Program-made: the position numbers and the translations under genes
The notes under the pieces: model-generated
Told to the model about the DNA's origin: nothing
What the model saw: only the letters and a program-made list of their open reading frames with translations
The model's database searches: none
Source: an uncultured Lachnospiraceae bacterium
GTDB lineage: Bacteria > Bacillota > Clostridia > Lachnospirales > Lachnospiraceae
Reading direction: 5' to 3'
Assembly: GCA_945609985.1 (NCBI GenBank)
Contig: CALYZQ010000014.1
Coordinates: 1-36,298 of the forward strand
Length of the DNA stretch: 36,298 nt
Shown: piece after piece, positions 1 to 9,078 of the stretch
How positions within the stretch are numbered: the stretch's first letter is position 1
Layout: the number at the start of each line of letters is the position of its first letter

Positions 1-727
1 TATTATCTACAGTGAACAGACATTCCGAATTGTCCATGATTGTCATAATCACTTCATCCTTTGTAGAGGTTTTTCCTTCCAGATTATTTTCAATGCTGGT
101 AACCGTTCCGTTCATCGTTGCATACACACGCCCCTGAGCCGCTTCTGCTTTTAACTGATTCAACTGCGTTTCATCCAGCGCAATGGCATCCTGATAGTCT
201 TCTCTTGTGTACTGGTTGTTTCTCTGCATATTCGCAATGCCTTCCTTCAGAGATTCAGCACTGCCGTAACTGTAACCGTACATAAAATTCAGCCATCTGT
301 TGGAAATCTCGTAATTCTCATTTTCATCCAACTGTTCTAACAGTATTTTATTGCGGGCAATCTGATATTCCAGCTGCTTTATCTCAGACTCCCTGTTTCC
401 GCTGGAGAGTTCCGCAAGCAGTTGACCCTTTTTCACATCGTCGCCTTCCTTTACATACACTCTGGATATCTGCTTACCGCTCACGGCAAAACTAATATCC
501 TCTTTATGTAACTGCGTATACTCACAACTTAAGCTTTTGCTCTGTACTACATCATCAATTGCAGCCACTGCCAGCTTATACTCTATGACAGTAGGATCCT
601 GCTCAACTATGACAAGCTTATCCGCATCAGCTTCTGTTTCCGCGCATCCCGAAAGCACCGACAACGCACATAATTGTGCAATCAGAATTCCGGAGATTTT
701 TTTAAATTTCTTTTTATACATGCACAT
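1..727 (-). CDS. HlyD/RND-type membrane-fusion lipoprotein, C-terminus outside window
   Basis: The frame is open from an ATG at 727 to the window edge, so about 242 N-terminal residues are visible. AGGAGG lies 7 nt upstream of this ATG; a second ATG at 721 is possible. The N-terminus has a short basic stretch, a hydrophobic segment and the lipobox LSGC with Cys28, so a lipoprotein on the outer face of the membrane is expected. The segment SGKQISRVYVKEGDDVKKGQ matches the biotinyl-lipoyl-like half-motif of HlyD-family adaptors; it is followed by a helical hairpin-like stretch and the second half-motif around GRVYATMNGTVTSIE. Such proteins link an ABC or RND pump to the outside. The partner pump would lie downstream, beyond the window. 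The 186-nt gap to the preceding gene suggests a promoter of its own, but I could not assign one. Confidence 0.85.
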   Translation of the reverse strand, partial: MCMYKKKFKKISGILIAQLCALSVLSGCAETEADADKLVIVEQDPTVIEYKLAVAAIDDVVQSKSLSCEYTQLHKEDISFAVSGKQISRVYVKEGDDVKKGQLLAELSSGNRESEIKQLEYQIARNKILLEQLDENENYEISNRWLNFMYGYSYGSAESLKEGIANMQRNNQYTREDYQDAIALDETQLNQLKAEAAQGRVYATMNGTVTSIENNLEGKTSTKDEVIMTIMDNSECLFTVDN

Positions 728-913
728 GGTAATTCCTCCTGATTGTTATCATTTTACAATCTCTTTTCCTTTTATGCTCCCTACTTTGTGCTTTTTATAC
801 TGCAATTTTTGCTTTTTTGGCCACAAAATGTACAATTATGACAGATTTATTACCAAAACCAAGGGCATTTTTAATTGCATTTAACAACTTTGTAACACTT
901 TTTCTGTAACCCC

Positions 914-2269
914 TTACATCTCCGCTTTATCAGGCATTGCATGACTGCACATCCACAGAGTCCACAAAACAGTCACATATATTGTCTGTTTATAATCCAT
1001 GATGCCCGCTCCCTGCATGGTATAATAAATTACCATTACCAAAGCACTCACTATCAAAAGGCCTTTTCCTGCCAAAAGGCTTTTTCTTTTATCATTTATT
1101 GTAATGATACTTATTAGCGCCGCAACAACAATTCCGGTAACAAACCACCAGCCTTCATATGCAATATAGTGCTTGGTAATTCCCGGCGTATGTGCTTTCA
1201 TAATCTCATAATTTCTTCCGCTGTATGACTGATATCCTACACCTTCCAATTGCTTTGTCAAAAGGTACGGGGAAAATATGTGACAGGCTCCGTCCCAAAC
1301 TATGCTCTCTACAATATCCCTGGTCCGGATATGAGCAGCCGTACCGACAAGCTTCCAATAAACCTTTTCCGCTTCTTTTTCCCCCAAGGCCTGCTCCATC
1401 ATGGGAGCAAACACTGTTTGGATTCCGTCCGCTCTTTGCGAAACTATTCCGGCATCACTCCAGCTGATAACCGCTCTAACCTCATTCGGCCACGCGCTAT
1501 GATAATCCTGAAGATTCGGCCAGACAAAACGGCTTACCATTCTGAGTGCCACACTGTTTTCAGGTCTCCCAAGTTCTTCCGGCTTTTGGGTAAGTGTCTG
1601 CATGCTCACCACCATCCCGCCAAATGCCGCAACCATCAACAAAGTATATAAGTTTGCTTTGAAATTGCCTTCCTTTTTTACCGACACTATTTTTCGTATG
1701 CAAAACAGAAGCAGCAAAACGCCTCCGAACAGTCCATACTCCGGCATCAGCATAGAAGCTGCAAGCCAAAGTCCTCCCATACCTGCAACAATATGCAAAT
1801 GACCGTTCTCCGCGCCTTTCAACAGCCGCAAGCCCAAAGCAATCATCACAAGATACAGCGAGCACGCTAAAGAATTGGGCAATACAGCAAGGTGACATTG
1901 CATGGCAGCCGGTATCGTCACAACACCCATACACAACCACAGCTTCCAAAAAACAGGTATTTTAACAGAGCGCACCAAAAGGAACACGGCTGCAAATGCA
2001 CCCGACAATTGCAGTATGTATAAAAAAACATACCATGGCACCTTAAAAAAATCACCAATTCCCCGAAACACCCTAATCAACATCGGGTATAGGATACCTG
2101 TATAATCATCACATATAAAATTGTTGCTTATATCCACATATATTCGTGTGTCCCCAAAGTGCTGTAATTGCCCCAAATTTGCCACACACCAAATAATACC
2201 AAAGACAATTTGGACACTTACACCGATAAATAACATACCGCGTAACACACACAATAGGTGCTTTCTCAA
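914..2269 (-). CDS. polytopic membrane protein, GT-C glycosyltransferase-like
   Basis: A 451-residue protein with roughly ten hydrophobic segments. After the first segment comes an extracytoplasmic-type loop with GDTRIYVDIS (Asp40) and CDDYTGILYP. Acidic residues in the first loop are typical of polyprenyl-phosphate-sugar-dependent GT-C enzymes, but no decisive motif is seen, so the role is inferred. The start is TTG at 2269: the frame is closed by TAG three codons upstream and AGGAAGG sits 8 nt ahead of the TTG. The preceding SGNH hydrolase gene ends 24 nt upstream, so the two are probably co-transcribed. It could equally be a flippase-like or unknown integral membrane protein. Confidence 0.6.
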   Translation of the reverse strand: MRKHLLCVLRGMLFIGVSVQIVFGIIWCVANLGQLQHFGDTRIYVDISNNFICDDYTGILYPMLIRVFRGIGDFFKVPWYVFLYILQLSGAFAAVFLLVRSVKIPVFWKLWLCMGVVTIPAAMQCHLAVLPNSLACSLYLVMIALGLRLLKGAENGHLHIVAGMGGLWLAASMLMPEYGLFGGVLLLLFCIRKIVSVKKEGNFKANLYTLLMVAAFGGMVVSMQTLTQKPEELGRPENSVALRMVSRFVWPNLQDYHSAWPNEVRAVISWSDAGIVSQRADGIQTVFAPMMEQALGEKEAEKVYWKLVGTAAHIRTRDIVESIVWDGACHIFSPYLLTKQLEGVGYQSYSGRNYEIMKAHTPGITKHYIAYEGWWFVTGIVVAALISIITINDKRKSLLAGKGLLIVSALVMVIYYTMQGAGIMDYKQTIYVTVLWTLWMCSHAMPDKAEM

Positions 2270-2293
2270 ATGAACTACCTTCCTCTCTCAATC

Positions 2294-3133
2294 CTAAGGA
2301 TTTCCCTGTAAATACTGAAAAATTGAATCGGCTATTACTTCCATTCCCAAGTCATTGGGATGTAGCCCATCTACCGTATAATGAAGATAATCTCCTCCGG
2401 CTGCAGAAAACAGATGATAATTATCAATTACCTCCACCTCAAATTCTTCAGCTATCTGTTTCTCTGCCTCTATATAATCCAACAGGGTTGCTCCTGAGGG
2501 CTTATATGTTTCACAGGTATATCCCCACTGCGGAAACCAACAGTAAGTAGGGGTTACCAAAATAATTCTAAGCTGCGGATATTTATCCTTTAACAGCGTC
2601 AATGTCCTGCGAAGTGCTCCCGTAAAAGTATATTGGTCATATGGATCCTTTTCATTCACAAGAGGCACACCATAATTATAATCATTTGTTCCATGCTCAA
2701 TCAGCAATATCTCCGATTTTTCTAAATCCATCTGTGCGAGTCTGTCAATGACCTCTTCAAAATATTCCGTACCAAAACCCCGGAATGTCGCACATTGCTG
2801 TGGTCCAAAATCATCATAGGTAATAGCTTCCGCCAACGCCACCATACTCAGACAATCCTGCATATTGGCCAATTCTCCGGCACTGTTAATCCTGCTCATA
2901 TGAGACCCGCCAAAAGCACCGTTAAACACACTTTTTTGCACTTTCTTTTCCAAAAGCCCAACCACACCGTACTCATCCCGCACCTGTCCCAGAATACTGT
3001 CCCCGAAACATACTATGGAATAAGTCTCTTTTTCCTTACTTTTTCCATTCGCAGACATACACCACAGTGCAACCAATACCGCGCCGGTCACAATGCCATA
3101 TAAGATTTGCTTTATTCGCACATTCTTACCCAT
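2294..3133 (-). CDS. membrane-anchored SGNH/GDSL hydrolase
   Basis: An extracytoplasmic SGNH-fold esterase or lipase-like protein. The N-terminus has a basic stretch and one hydrophobic segment, acting as signal anchor. SGNH landmarks appear in order: block I VCFGDSILG with the nucleophile Ser, a GGSHMSRI stretch in the block II position, block III EHGTNDYNYG (Gly and Asn), and block V DGLHPNDLG with the catalytic Asp-His pair. The substrate is unknown; deacylation of a surface glycan fits the window. The start is ATG 3133 or the in-frame TTG at 3139, which has GGGAG 6 nt upstream inside the end of clpX. clpX stops at 3141, so translation is probably coupled to it. Longer in-frame starts would overlap clpX and lack the signal sequence at the N-terminus. 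Confidence 0.8.
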   Translation of the reverse strand: MGKNVRIKQILYGIVTGAVLVALWCMSANGKSKEKETYSIVCFGDSILGQVRDEYGVVGLLEKKVQKSVFNGAFGGSHMSRINSAGELANMQDCLSMVALAEAITYDDFGPQQCATFRGFGTEYFEEVIDRLAQMDLEKSEILLIEHGTNDYNYGVPLVNEKDPYDQYTFTGALRRTLTLLKDKYPQLRIILVTPTYCWFPQWGYTCETYKPSGATLLDYIEAEKQIAEEFEVEVIDNYHLFSAAGGDYLHYTVDGLHPNDLGMEVIADSIFQYLQGNP

Positions 3134-3140
3134 TTTCAAA

Positions 3141-4649
3141 TCATTCTCCCGGCAATTCCTTAACCTGCTCCGCCACCTGATTACTGCGGATTTCAATTAT
3201 TGGTCCACCCGTTCCTTCAATATACTCTCTGGTAATTGTCACCCTGCCGATATTATCATCCTTGGGGATTTCATACATGATATCCAGCATAAATTCTTCA
3301 ATGATGGAACGAAGTGCCCTTGCTCCCGTATCGCGCTCCATTGCTTTTTCAGCAATAGCTTCCATTGCCCCATCCGTAAACTCCAGCTTAACCTCGTCTA
3401 ATTCCAAAAGCTTCTGATACTGCTTCAAAATAGCGTTCTTAGGCTCTTTCAGAATCTTTACCATCATATCCTTGGAGAGACCTTCAAGGGTATAAATAAC
3501 CGGCAGACGTCCGATAAATTCCGGAATCATACCGAACTTACGGATGTCCTCCACAGTCACCTTGGAAAGGATATTCTTTTCCTTGTCATATTTATCCTTA
3601 AGCTCAGAATTAAATCCAATGGAAGCGCTCTTCCTCAAACGTTCCTTGATAATTTCCTCCAAATCCGGGAATGCACCGCCACAGATAAACAGGATGTTGC
3701 GGGTATTTACCGTTGCAAGAGGTACCATGGCATTCTTGCTGTTTGCTCCCACAGGCACTTCCACCTCTGCTCCCTCCAAAAGCTTCAGCATTCCCTGCTG
3801 AACACTTTCTCCGCTGACATCCCTGGAATTGGTGTTTTTCTTTTTGGCAATCTTATCTATCTCATCAATGAAAATAATACCGCGCTCGGCCTTTTCCACA
3901 TCATTGTCTGCTGCCGCCAGAAGCTTGGAAACCACACTTTCGATATCATCACCGATGTATCCTGCTTCTGTAAGAGAGGTTGCATCTGCAATGGCAAGAG
4001 GGACATCCAACAGTTTCGCAAGTGTCTTTACAAGATAAGTCTTTCCGCAGCCGGTAGGTCCAATCATCAGCATATTGGATTTTTCAATCTCAATTTCATT
4101 CATGGTTCCGGTTGCAACACGCTTGTAATGATTGTATACCGCTACCGAAATCACTTTCTTAGCATGCTCCTGTCCCACCACATATTCATCAAGACTTGCC
4201 TTAATTTTGTGAGGTGCCGGTATATTTTTGATATCAAGCACCGGCTCTTCGCCTTCTTTTTTCTTCTTCTTTTTCAGCTTCTGTTTGTTGGGAATACCGC
4301 CGTCTCCCTGCAAATCTGCCAGATTCACAAAACTGATATTGGGAAATCCGCCATGCTTTGTAAGCTGGTCAAGTTCTTTTTGCAGATTAGCATTATTCAA
4401 CATCCCCTGATAATCATACTGACTCACCGTCTCCATAGTCTTATGCATACAGTCATTGCAGACACAGATATGATTGGGAAGCTTAAACATTTTACCTGCC
4501 TTGCTTTCAGGGCGGCGGCATACAAAACATACATCCTCATATTCGCTGTTATGTTCATCGCCCTCATCAGCTGTCGTTGTATTTTCATCCTCTGAAATGA
4601 TTTCAGTGGTATCATCCTTATTTTCATTATCATTATAAAAATCTGACAT
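3141..4649 (-). CDS. clpX: ClpX-family AAA+ unfoldase, extended form
   Basis: An ATP-dependent unfoldase that normally feeds substrates to ClpP. Residues 1-40 are an acidic extension. A zinc-binding domain follows, with CX2C at 41/44 and CX2C at 64/67 plus an extra Cys62. A linker contains a run of lysines (126-131). The AAA+ module has Walker A GPTGCGKT (197-204), pore loop GYIG (230-233), Walker B IIFIDEID (258-265), RDVSGESVQQ, the ClpP-docking tripeptide IGF (344-346) and the sensor region EFIGRLPV. At 502 residues it is longer than the usual ~420. clpP is not adjacent, unlike the common clpP-clpX pair, so it may be a second paralogue, although the IGF loop implies it can still dock on ClpP. 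The start is ATG 4649 with AAGGAG upstream. A clear promoter with an overlapping palindrome precedes it. Confidence 0.9.
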   Translation of the reverse strand: MSDFYNDNENKDDTTEIISEDENTTTADEGDEHNSEYEDVCFVCRRPESKAGKMFKLPNHICVCNDCMHKTMETVSQYDYQGMLNNANLQKELDQLTKHGGFPNISFVNLADLQGDGGIPNKQKLKKKKKKEGEEPVLDIKNIPAPHKIKASLDEYVVGQEHAKKVISVAVYNHYKRVATGTMNEIEIEKSNMLMIGPTGCGKTYLVKTLAKLLDVPLAIADATSLTEAGYIGDDIESVVSKLLAAADNDVEKAERGIIFIDEIDKIAKKKNTNSRDVSGESVQQGMLKLLEGAEVEVPVGANSKNAMVPLATVNTRNILFICGGAFPDLEEIIKERLRKSASIGFNSELKDKYDKEKNILSKVTVEDIRKFGMIPEFIGRLPVIYTLEGLSKDMMVKILKEPKNAILKQYQKLLELDEVKLEFTDGAMEAIAEKAMERDTGARALRSIIEEFMLDIMYEIPKDDNIGRVTITREYIEGTGGPIIEIRSNQVAEQVKELPGE

Positions 4650-4680
4650 ATGTTTCTCCTTAATCTATTTCCTTATCATT

Positions 4681-4699
4681 AATGTTCAATATGAACATT
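4681..4699. promoter_or_regulatory. perfect palindrome overlapping the clpX -10 box, operator candidate
   Basis: AATGTTCA-ATA-TGAACATT is a perfect 8-bp inverted repeat with a 3-bp spacer. It overlaps the -10 hexamer of the clpX promoter by three bases and covers the expected transcription start. A repressor bound here would block initiation. It does not match CIRCE (HrcA), CtsR or the Gram-positive LexA box. A related sequence lies upstream of htrA at 6219-6233. Confidence 0.6.
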
Positions 4700-4725
4700 A
4701 TACCCAACTATCTCCCCACATACAA
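4697..4725 (-). promoter_or_regulatory. clpX promoter
   Basis: On the minus strand TTGTAT (4725-4720) and TATAAT (4702-4697) are separated by 17 bp, a sigma-A-type arrangement. It lies about 48 bp upstream of the clpX ATG and after the htrA terminator, so clpX starts its own transcript. Confidence 0.7.
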
Positions 4726-4737
4726 GTAAAGAATTCA

Positions 4738-4768
4738 AAGAAAAAGCCTTAGGTTCTCCCAAGGCTTT
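4738..4768 (-). terminator. intrinsic terminator after htrA
   Basis: On the minus strand AAAGCCTT-G-GG and CC-T-AAGGCTTT form an 11-bp stem including one G-U pair around the tetraloop AGAA, followed by a short T run. It begins 9 nt after the htrA stop codon and separates htrA from clpX. Confidence 0.85.
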
Positions 4769-4776
4769 CCTCTTTG

Positions 4777-6168
4777 TTAATTATTATCGGGTCTTTTTCC
4801 CAGCGTCACCTGCAGTTTGTGCTCCACATACTCACCTTTCTCCTGACGCATAATCGTTACCTCTACAGTATCACCTGCCGCATAATATTGAAGCAGCTCC
4901 TGCAATCCATTGTAGCTTCCAATCCGTTCACCTTCCAGTTTTACGATAACATCACCGGGCAAAACACCTGCCTTCTGGGCTGCACCGCCCTCCTCCACGG
5001 AGAATACAAATGCGCCTACCGGCATCTTGTATGCCTGGGATATCTGACTGGTTACATTCTGCAGGCTGACTCCCATATAGCCCACCTCTTCTTCAGCCAC
5101 CTGCTCTTTTCTGGTCTCACGTTCCATCAGTTCCTCAATAATAGGACTTGCCGCACTGATAGGAATGGCATAACCCATACCCTCAATGGCACTTCCGCCG
5201 ATTTTGCTGGCATTGATACCAACAACCTCTCCCTTTATATTGAGAAGCGCTCCACCGGAATTACCTGGATTAATAGCCGCATCCGTCTGAATAAAGGTAG
5301 ATTTCGTTCCGTCCGACATAGTAATTTCACGATTCAGCGCACTGACGATACCTGTGGTAACAGACTGCCCATAACCCAAAGCGTTTCCGATGGCTATAAC
5401 AGGCTCACCCAGTTTAAGGGCATCACTGTCTCCCCATGTGGCAATGGCTATTGCAGCCTTTGTATCCTGGCTTAATTCATTTAAATCCACCGCCAGCACT
5501 GCTAAATCCATATCGGAATCCACACCTTTGATTTTCGCTTCTGCAACTGCTCCGTCCGCAAAGGTAATCTCCAGCTTTGTTGCGGAGGCTGCCACATGAT
5601 AATTAGTTACCAAGAGCAGCTCCTCTGCCGTTTCTGCCACGATAATGCCGGAACCGCTGGACTCATTTTCACCTGTAAATGTCTGACCAAAAAAGCTTTC
5701 CGTTGTTGTGTATTTATTCACAATAGAAACCATGGCAGGCATCACTTCCTGCACCACGGATGTGATATCACTCTCAACACTTGTAACTGTTTCTGTGTTG
5801 GTAAGCTTAATACTTGTCTGTGTATTATCCGGTTTGTATTGCACATTATTTCCGCCAGTCTGCACACTTTCTTTTTTACTTTCCTGAAGCTGCTTGGGGA
5901 AATCCGTGGCATACATTACACTGTAAAAACCTAATCCTAAAAATACACCGAAGAATAGTCCCAGTGCTGCGCACATAAGAAACTTCTTAAATAAACCACC
6001 CTTCTTCTTTTCCTTTTTTTTCTTTTCTTTTTTACCGGTATTCTCTATATTATCTGCGTTTGTCACATACACCGGACTTTGCGCCTGATATGCAGTATAA
6101 CTCTCCTGCGGTGTATATACTGTATTGTCACTACCTTCATTTCCAACATAGTTTTCTTTTTCGTACAT
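4777..6168 (-). CDS. htrA: HtrA/DegP-like membrane-anchored serine protease
   Basis: A surface quality-control protease. Residues 1-60 form a cytoplasmic, lysine-rich tail. One membrane segment (about 62-84) anchors the protein with its protease domain outside. The trypsin-like catalytic triad is His191 (TNYHVAAS), Asp221 (DMDLAVLAVD) and Ser304 (NPGNSGGALL). One PDZ domain occupies about 355-455, with GAFVFSVEEGGAAQKAGV as its binding-loop region. The 463-residue length is typical of Gram-positive HtrA/YyxA proteins. The ATG at 6168 has AGGAGG 8 nt upstream. An intrinsic terminator follows directly. No two-component regulator is adjacent. The upstream region holds an 11-bp match to the clpX palindrome, suggesting shared control. 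Confidence 0.93.
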   Translation of the reverse strand: MYEKENYVGNEGSDNTVYTPQESYTAYQAQSPVYVTNADNIENTGKKEKKKKEKKKGGLFKKFLMCAALGLFFGVFLGLGFYSVMYATDFPKQLQESKKESVQTGGNNVQYKPDNTQTSIKLTNTETVTSVESDITSVVQEVMPAMVSIVNKYTTTESFFGQTFTGENESSGSGIIVAETAEELLLVTNYHVAASATKLEITFADGAVAEAKIKGVDSDMDLAVLAVDLNELSQDTKAAIAIATWGDSDALKLGEPVIAIGNALGYGQSVTTGIVSALNREITMSDGTKSTFIQTDAAINPGNSGGALLNIKGEVVGINASKIGGSAIEGMGYAIPISAASPIIEELMERETRKEQVAEEEVGYMGVSLQNVTSQISQAYKMPVGAFVFSVEEGGAAQKAGVLPGDVIVKLEGERIGSYNGLQELLQYYAAGDTVEVTIMRQEKGEYVEHKLQVTLGKRPDNN

Positions 6169-6218
6169 AAATATTACCTCCTACGAATCTCTTATGCACT
6201 TAGAATACCATGTATTTG

Positions 6219-6235
6219 TGTTCATATTGTGTACA
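6219..6235. promoter_or_regulatory. clpX-operator-like sequence upstream of htrA
   Basis: TGTTCATATTG (6219-6229) is identical over 11 bp to the minus-strand core of the clpX palindrome, and 12 of 15 positions match over the full core. It lies about 50 bp upstream of the htrA ATG. The second half-site is degenerate (TGTACA-like). No confident -35/-10 pair was found for htrA. Confidence 0.4.
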
Positions 6236-6255
6236 AAACATGAAAAAAAAATTTT

Positions 6256-8082
6256 TTATTCCACCGTTACCGACTTCGCCAAATTTCGGGGCTTATCCAC
6301 ATCACACCCCCTGGCTACTGCCACATAATAAGCAAAGAGCTGCAACGGAATAATTGCCAGAGAATTGGTAAATATCGGATCCGTTTCAGGAATATGCACA
6401 ACATAATCTGCAACCTTTTCCATCGCGCTGTTTTCTTCATTTGTCACCGCCATGACAAAGGCGCCTCTCGCCTTAACCTCCACAATATTACCAATGATTT
6501 TTGAAAACAGCTTCGGTTGTGTAGCAAGTGCAACCACCAATGTTCCTTCTTCTATCAGGGATATTGTTCCATGCTTTAATTCACCTGCTGCATAAGCCTC
6601 CGAATGCACGTATGATATCTCTTTTAGTTTCAGGGAGCCTTCCATGGAAATGGCATAATCAATACTTCTACCGATAAAGAAAATATCCCTTGCTCCTGTA
6701 TACCTGTTTGCAAAATGCTGCATAACTTCCTTTTGACCCAAAAGCAGCTCTATCTGATAGGGTATTCTGCTTATCTGTGAAAGAAGATGTTGATATCGTT
6801 CCTCAGCAACATGCCCTCTTACCTTTGCAAATTTAATAGCAAGCAAATACAATGCCACAAGCTGAGCACTGTAAGCCTTTGTGGTAGCTACCGCTATTTC
6901 CGGTCCTGCCCAGGTGTACATTACACTGTCTGCCTCTCTGGCAATAGAGCTTCCCACAACATTCACAATGCCTAACACTCTGCATCCCCTTGCTTTCGCT
7001 TCCCGAAGCGCCGCCAGGGTATCAGCCGTCTCACCGGACTGGCTGATTACCATAACCATACTTCTTTCATCCAAAATCGGATTACGGTATCTGAATTCAC
7101 TTGCCACATCTACCTCAACAGGTATCCGCGCAAGTTCCTCAAACACATATTTTCCCGTAACACCCGCATGATAGGCCGAACCACAGGCTACAATATGAAT
7201 CCTTTCCACATTTTTGATAGCCTCGTCACTCATCTGCAGTTCATCGATAACAATATCATTTCCCTTAATACGGGGCAGAATGGTATCTGTTACAGTCTTT
7301 GGCTGTTCGTACATTTCCTTCAACATAAAATGCTCATAACCGCCTTTCTGAGCGGCCTCAGCATCCCACTTTATCTCAACTGCATCCTTAACGATTTCTT
7401 CTTCGTCAACAGTAAAAAAACTGATTGCTTCTTTATTCAGACGGGCAATTTCATAATTGTCCATATAATATACAGTTCGGGTATATTTTAGAATTGCCGG
7501 AACATCGGATGCCATAAAACACCCTTCCCCGCTCCGACCGACGATTAACGGACTGTCTTTTCTCGCCGCATATATTTCCCCCGGATAATCCGCAAACATA
7601 ATCCCCAGTGCATAAGAACCTTCCACTCGATGAAGCACTTTGGTAATCGCCTCCAACGGATTCCCCTTGTAATAATAATCTAACATATGTGCTAAAACTT
7701 CGGTATCCGTTTCAGAGATAAAATGATAGCCGCGTTCTGCCATCTTCTTTTTTAGCGGTATATAGTTCTCTATAATACCGTTATGCACTACTGCTATGGT
7801 ATGCTTTGCGTTCATATGCGGATGTGAATTTGCCTCACTCGGAGCACCATGGGTGGCCCATCTTGTATGCCCGATACCACTGACACCGGGCAGCAGCAAA
7901 CCACCCTTCGTCAGATTTTCCAACACCTTAAGCCGCCCTACCGCCTTTTTAGCTCGAATCCTTTCTCCGTCAAAAACAGCCATGCCTGCAGAATCATACC
8001 CCCGATACTCCAGCCTGGACAAACCGTCCAAAATAACGGGAGCCGCCTGCATATCACCAATGTAACCTACAATTCCACACAT
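6256..8082 (-). CDS. glmS: glutamine-fructose-6-phosphate aminotransferase (isomerizing)
   Basis: Converts Fru-6-P and glutamine to GlcN-6-P, the entry to UDP-GlcNAc, peptidoglycan and amino-sugar glycans. The start is set at ATG 8082 because the mature enzyme needs Cys next to the initiator (MCGIVGYIG), with AAGGAG upstream; an 11-residue longer frame would bury this cysteine. Residues 1-220 are the class II glutamine amidotransferase domain (HTRWATHG, HNGIIENY). Two SIS domains follow (HIVACGSAYHAG, VISQSGETADT, CSVEGSLKLKE-type region), and the C-terminus is the conserved RNLAKSVTVE. At 608 residues it is full length. Only 23 nt separate it from the upstream glycosyltransferase gene, leaving no room for a glmS ribozyme, so it is probably part of that operon. 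Confidence 0.97.
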   Translation of the reverse strand: MCGIVGYIGDMQAAPVILDGLSRLEYRGYDSAGMAVFDGERIRAKKAVGRLKVLENLTKGGLLLPGVSGIGHTRWATHGAPSEANSHPHMNAKHTIAVVHNGIIENYIPLKKKMAERGYHFISETDTEVLAHMLDYYYKGNPLEAITKVLHRVEGSYALGIMFADYPGEIYAARKDSPLIVGRSGEGCFMASDVPAILKYTRTVYYMDNYEIARLNKEAISFFTVDEEEIVKDAVEIKWDAEAAQKGGYEHFMLKEMYEQPKTVTDTILPRIKGNDIVIDELQMSDEAIKNVERIHIVACGSAYHAGVTGKYVFEELARIPVEVDVASEFRYRNPILDERSMVMVISQSGETADTLAALREAKARGCRVLGIVNVVGSSIAREADSVMYTWAGPEIAVATTKAYSAQLVALYLLAIKFAKVRGHVAEERYQHLLSQISRIPYQIELLLGQKEVMQHFANRYTGARDIFFIGRSIDYAISMEGSLKLKEISYVHSEAYAAGELKHGTISLIEEGTLVVALATQPKLFSKIIGNIVEVKARGAFVMAVTNEENSAMEKVADYVVHIPETDPIFTNSLAIIPLQLFAYYVAVARGCDVDKPRNLAKSVTVE

Positions 8083-8105
8083 AAAATTCTCCTTTCCGTG
8101 CTTTA

Positions 8106-9026
8106 TCAGCACCAATAATCTTTATTTGTGGTTATTTTAAGTATCAGCTTCCGGGGCAGCTTTTTGTAATGCTTTCCCAAGAGATAGCCCAAATATTTAA
8201 ATGCACACTGCAGATAGAAATATGGAATCTTAAAAGCCTTGTGATTTTGCCATAGATACTCTGTGGCAGCCTTTACCAGCTTTTTCCCCTCAGATTCCGA
8301 ACGCAGTCCCTTGAAAATTTCAGGATGCTCTGCCTGTGAAACTCCCAGGTCAAAATTTCTGTGCAGCTGCTGTATATTGGTATAGTTGTGAGAATGATAT
8401 ACTTTGGCATCCGCCTCGTATGCTATACAATACCCTGCCTTGACGGCGCCCGCCGCATATATCATATCCTCATTAAATATGGCTCGCTTTACAAAACCGC
8501 CCTGTCTGTCATAAACATCTCTCTTATAAGCGGCACATACATTGGAACAAAAATAAGTTTTTATCCCCAGACGTTCCAAATCTGCTGCCGATTTTTTCAT
8601 GCTTTTACCCGGATAATTAAATTCTCTCGTGAAGCGCTCCAAGGTACTGCATTCCTCAGTGGGAAGCTGTCTGGCATACGCCACCGCAACATCCTCTTCC
8701 AGCGCAGCAACCAGTTTTTCCAAAAGATACGAATCTGCCGGCAACGCATCCTGTGTCATCATCACAAACACCTCTGCATCTGATTTCAACACGCCCGTAT
8801 GCCTTGTTTTTCCATGGTCAAATTCTCTCTTGGAAAGATGAAACACCTTCACATTTTTATATTTTTCCGGAAATGATGTTCCATATGTAAGCAGTTCAAA
8901 GTATTTTTCTTCCGTATTCATTAATATAATCTGGTTTACAGGCAAAGTTTGCTTATTTAAACTGTCTAAGAGGGCAAACAATTCCCTGTCCGGTTTATAG
9001 ACCGGCACTATGACATCTATTTTCAT
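8106..9026 (-). CDS. GT2 glycosyltransferase, rhamnosyltransferase-like
   Basis: An inverting cytoplasmic GT-A enzyme. The fold begins immediately with MKIDVIVPVYKPDRE. FDHGKTRHTG and MTQDALPAD (in place of the usual DxD line) are characteristic of the rhamnosyltransferase (RfbF-like) subgroup, followed by the NEDMIYAAGAVKAGYCIAY block. This agrees with the dTDP-rhamnose genes elsewhere in the window, but the donor is inferred. ATG 9026 is chosen over a frame 13 codons longer because GGAG lies 7 nt before it and the fold starts there. The C-terminus is basic, consistent with membrane contact. It precedes glmS by 23 nt. Confidence 0.85.
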   Translation of the reverse strand: MKIDVIVPVYKPDRELFALLDSLNKQTLPVNQIILMNTEEKYFELLTYGTSFPEKYKNVKVFHLSKREFDHGKTRHTGVLKSDAEVFVMMTQDALPADSYLLEKLVAALEEDVAVAYARQLPTEECSTLERFTREFNYPGKSMKKSAADLERLGIKTYFCSNVCAAYKRDVYDRQGGFVKRAIFNEDMIYAAGAVKAGYCIAYEADAKVYHSHNYTNIQQLHRNFDLGVSQAEHPEIFKGLRSESEGKKLVKAATEYLWQNHKAFKIPYFYLQCAFKYLGYLLGKHYKKLPRKLILKITTNKDYWC

Positions 9027-9078
9027 ACTTTTTTCTCCGTTTCCTGTATTTGTCATAATACACAAGTTTTGACCGGAT

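Noticed and set aside
4681-4699. CIRCE, CtsR or LexA operator
   Set aside because: The palindrome TGTTCA-N3-TGAACA does not match the consensus of any of these sites.
8083-8105. glmS ribozyme upstream of glmS
   Set aside because: Only 23 nt separate glmS from the upstream gene, far too short for the ribozyme.
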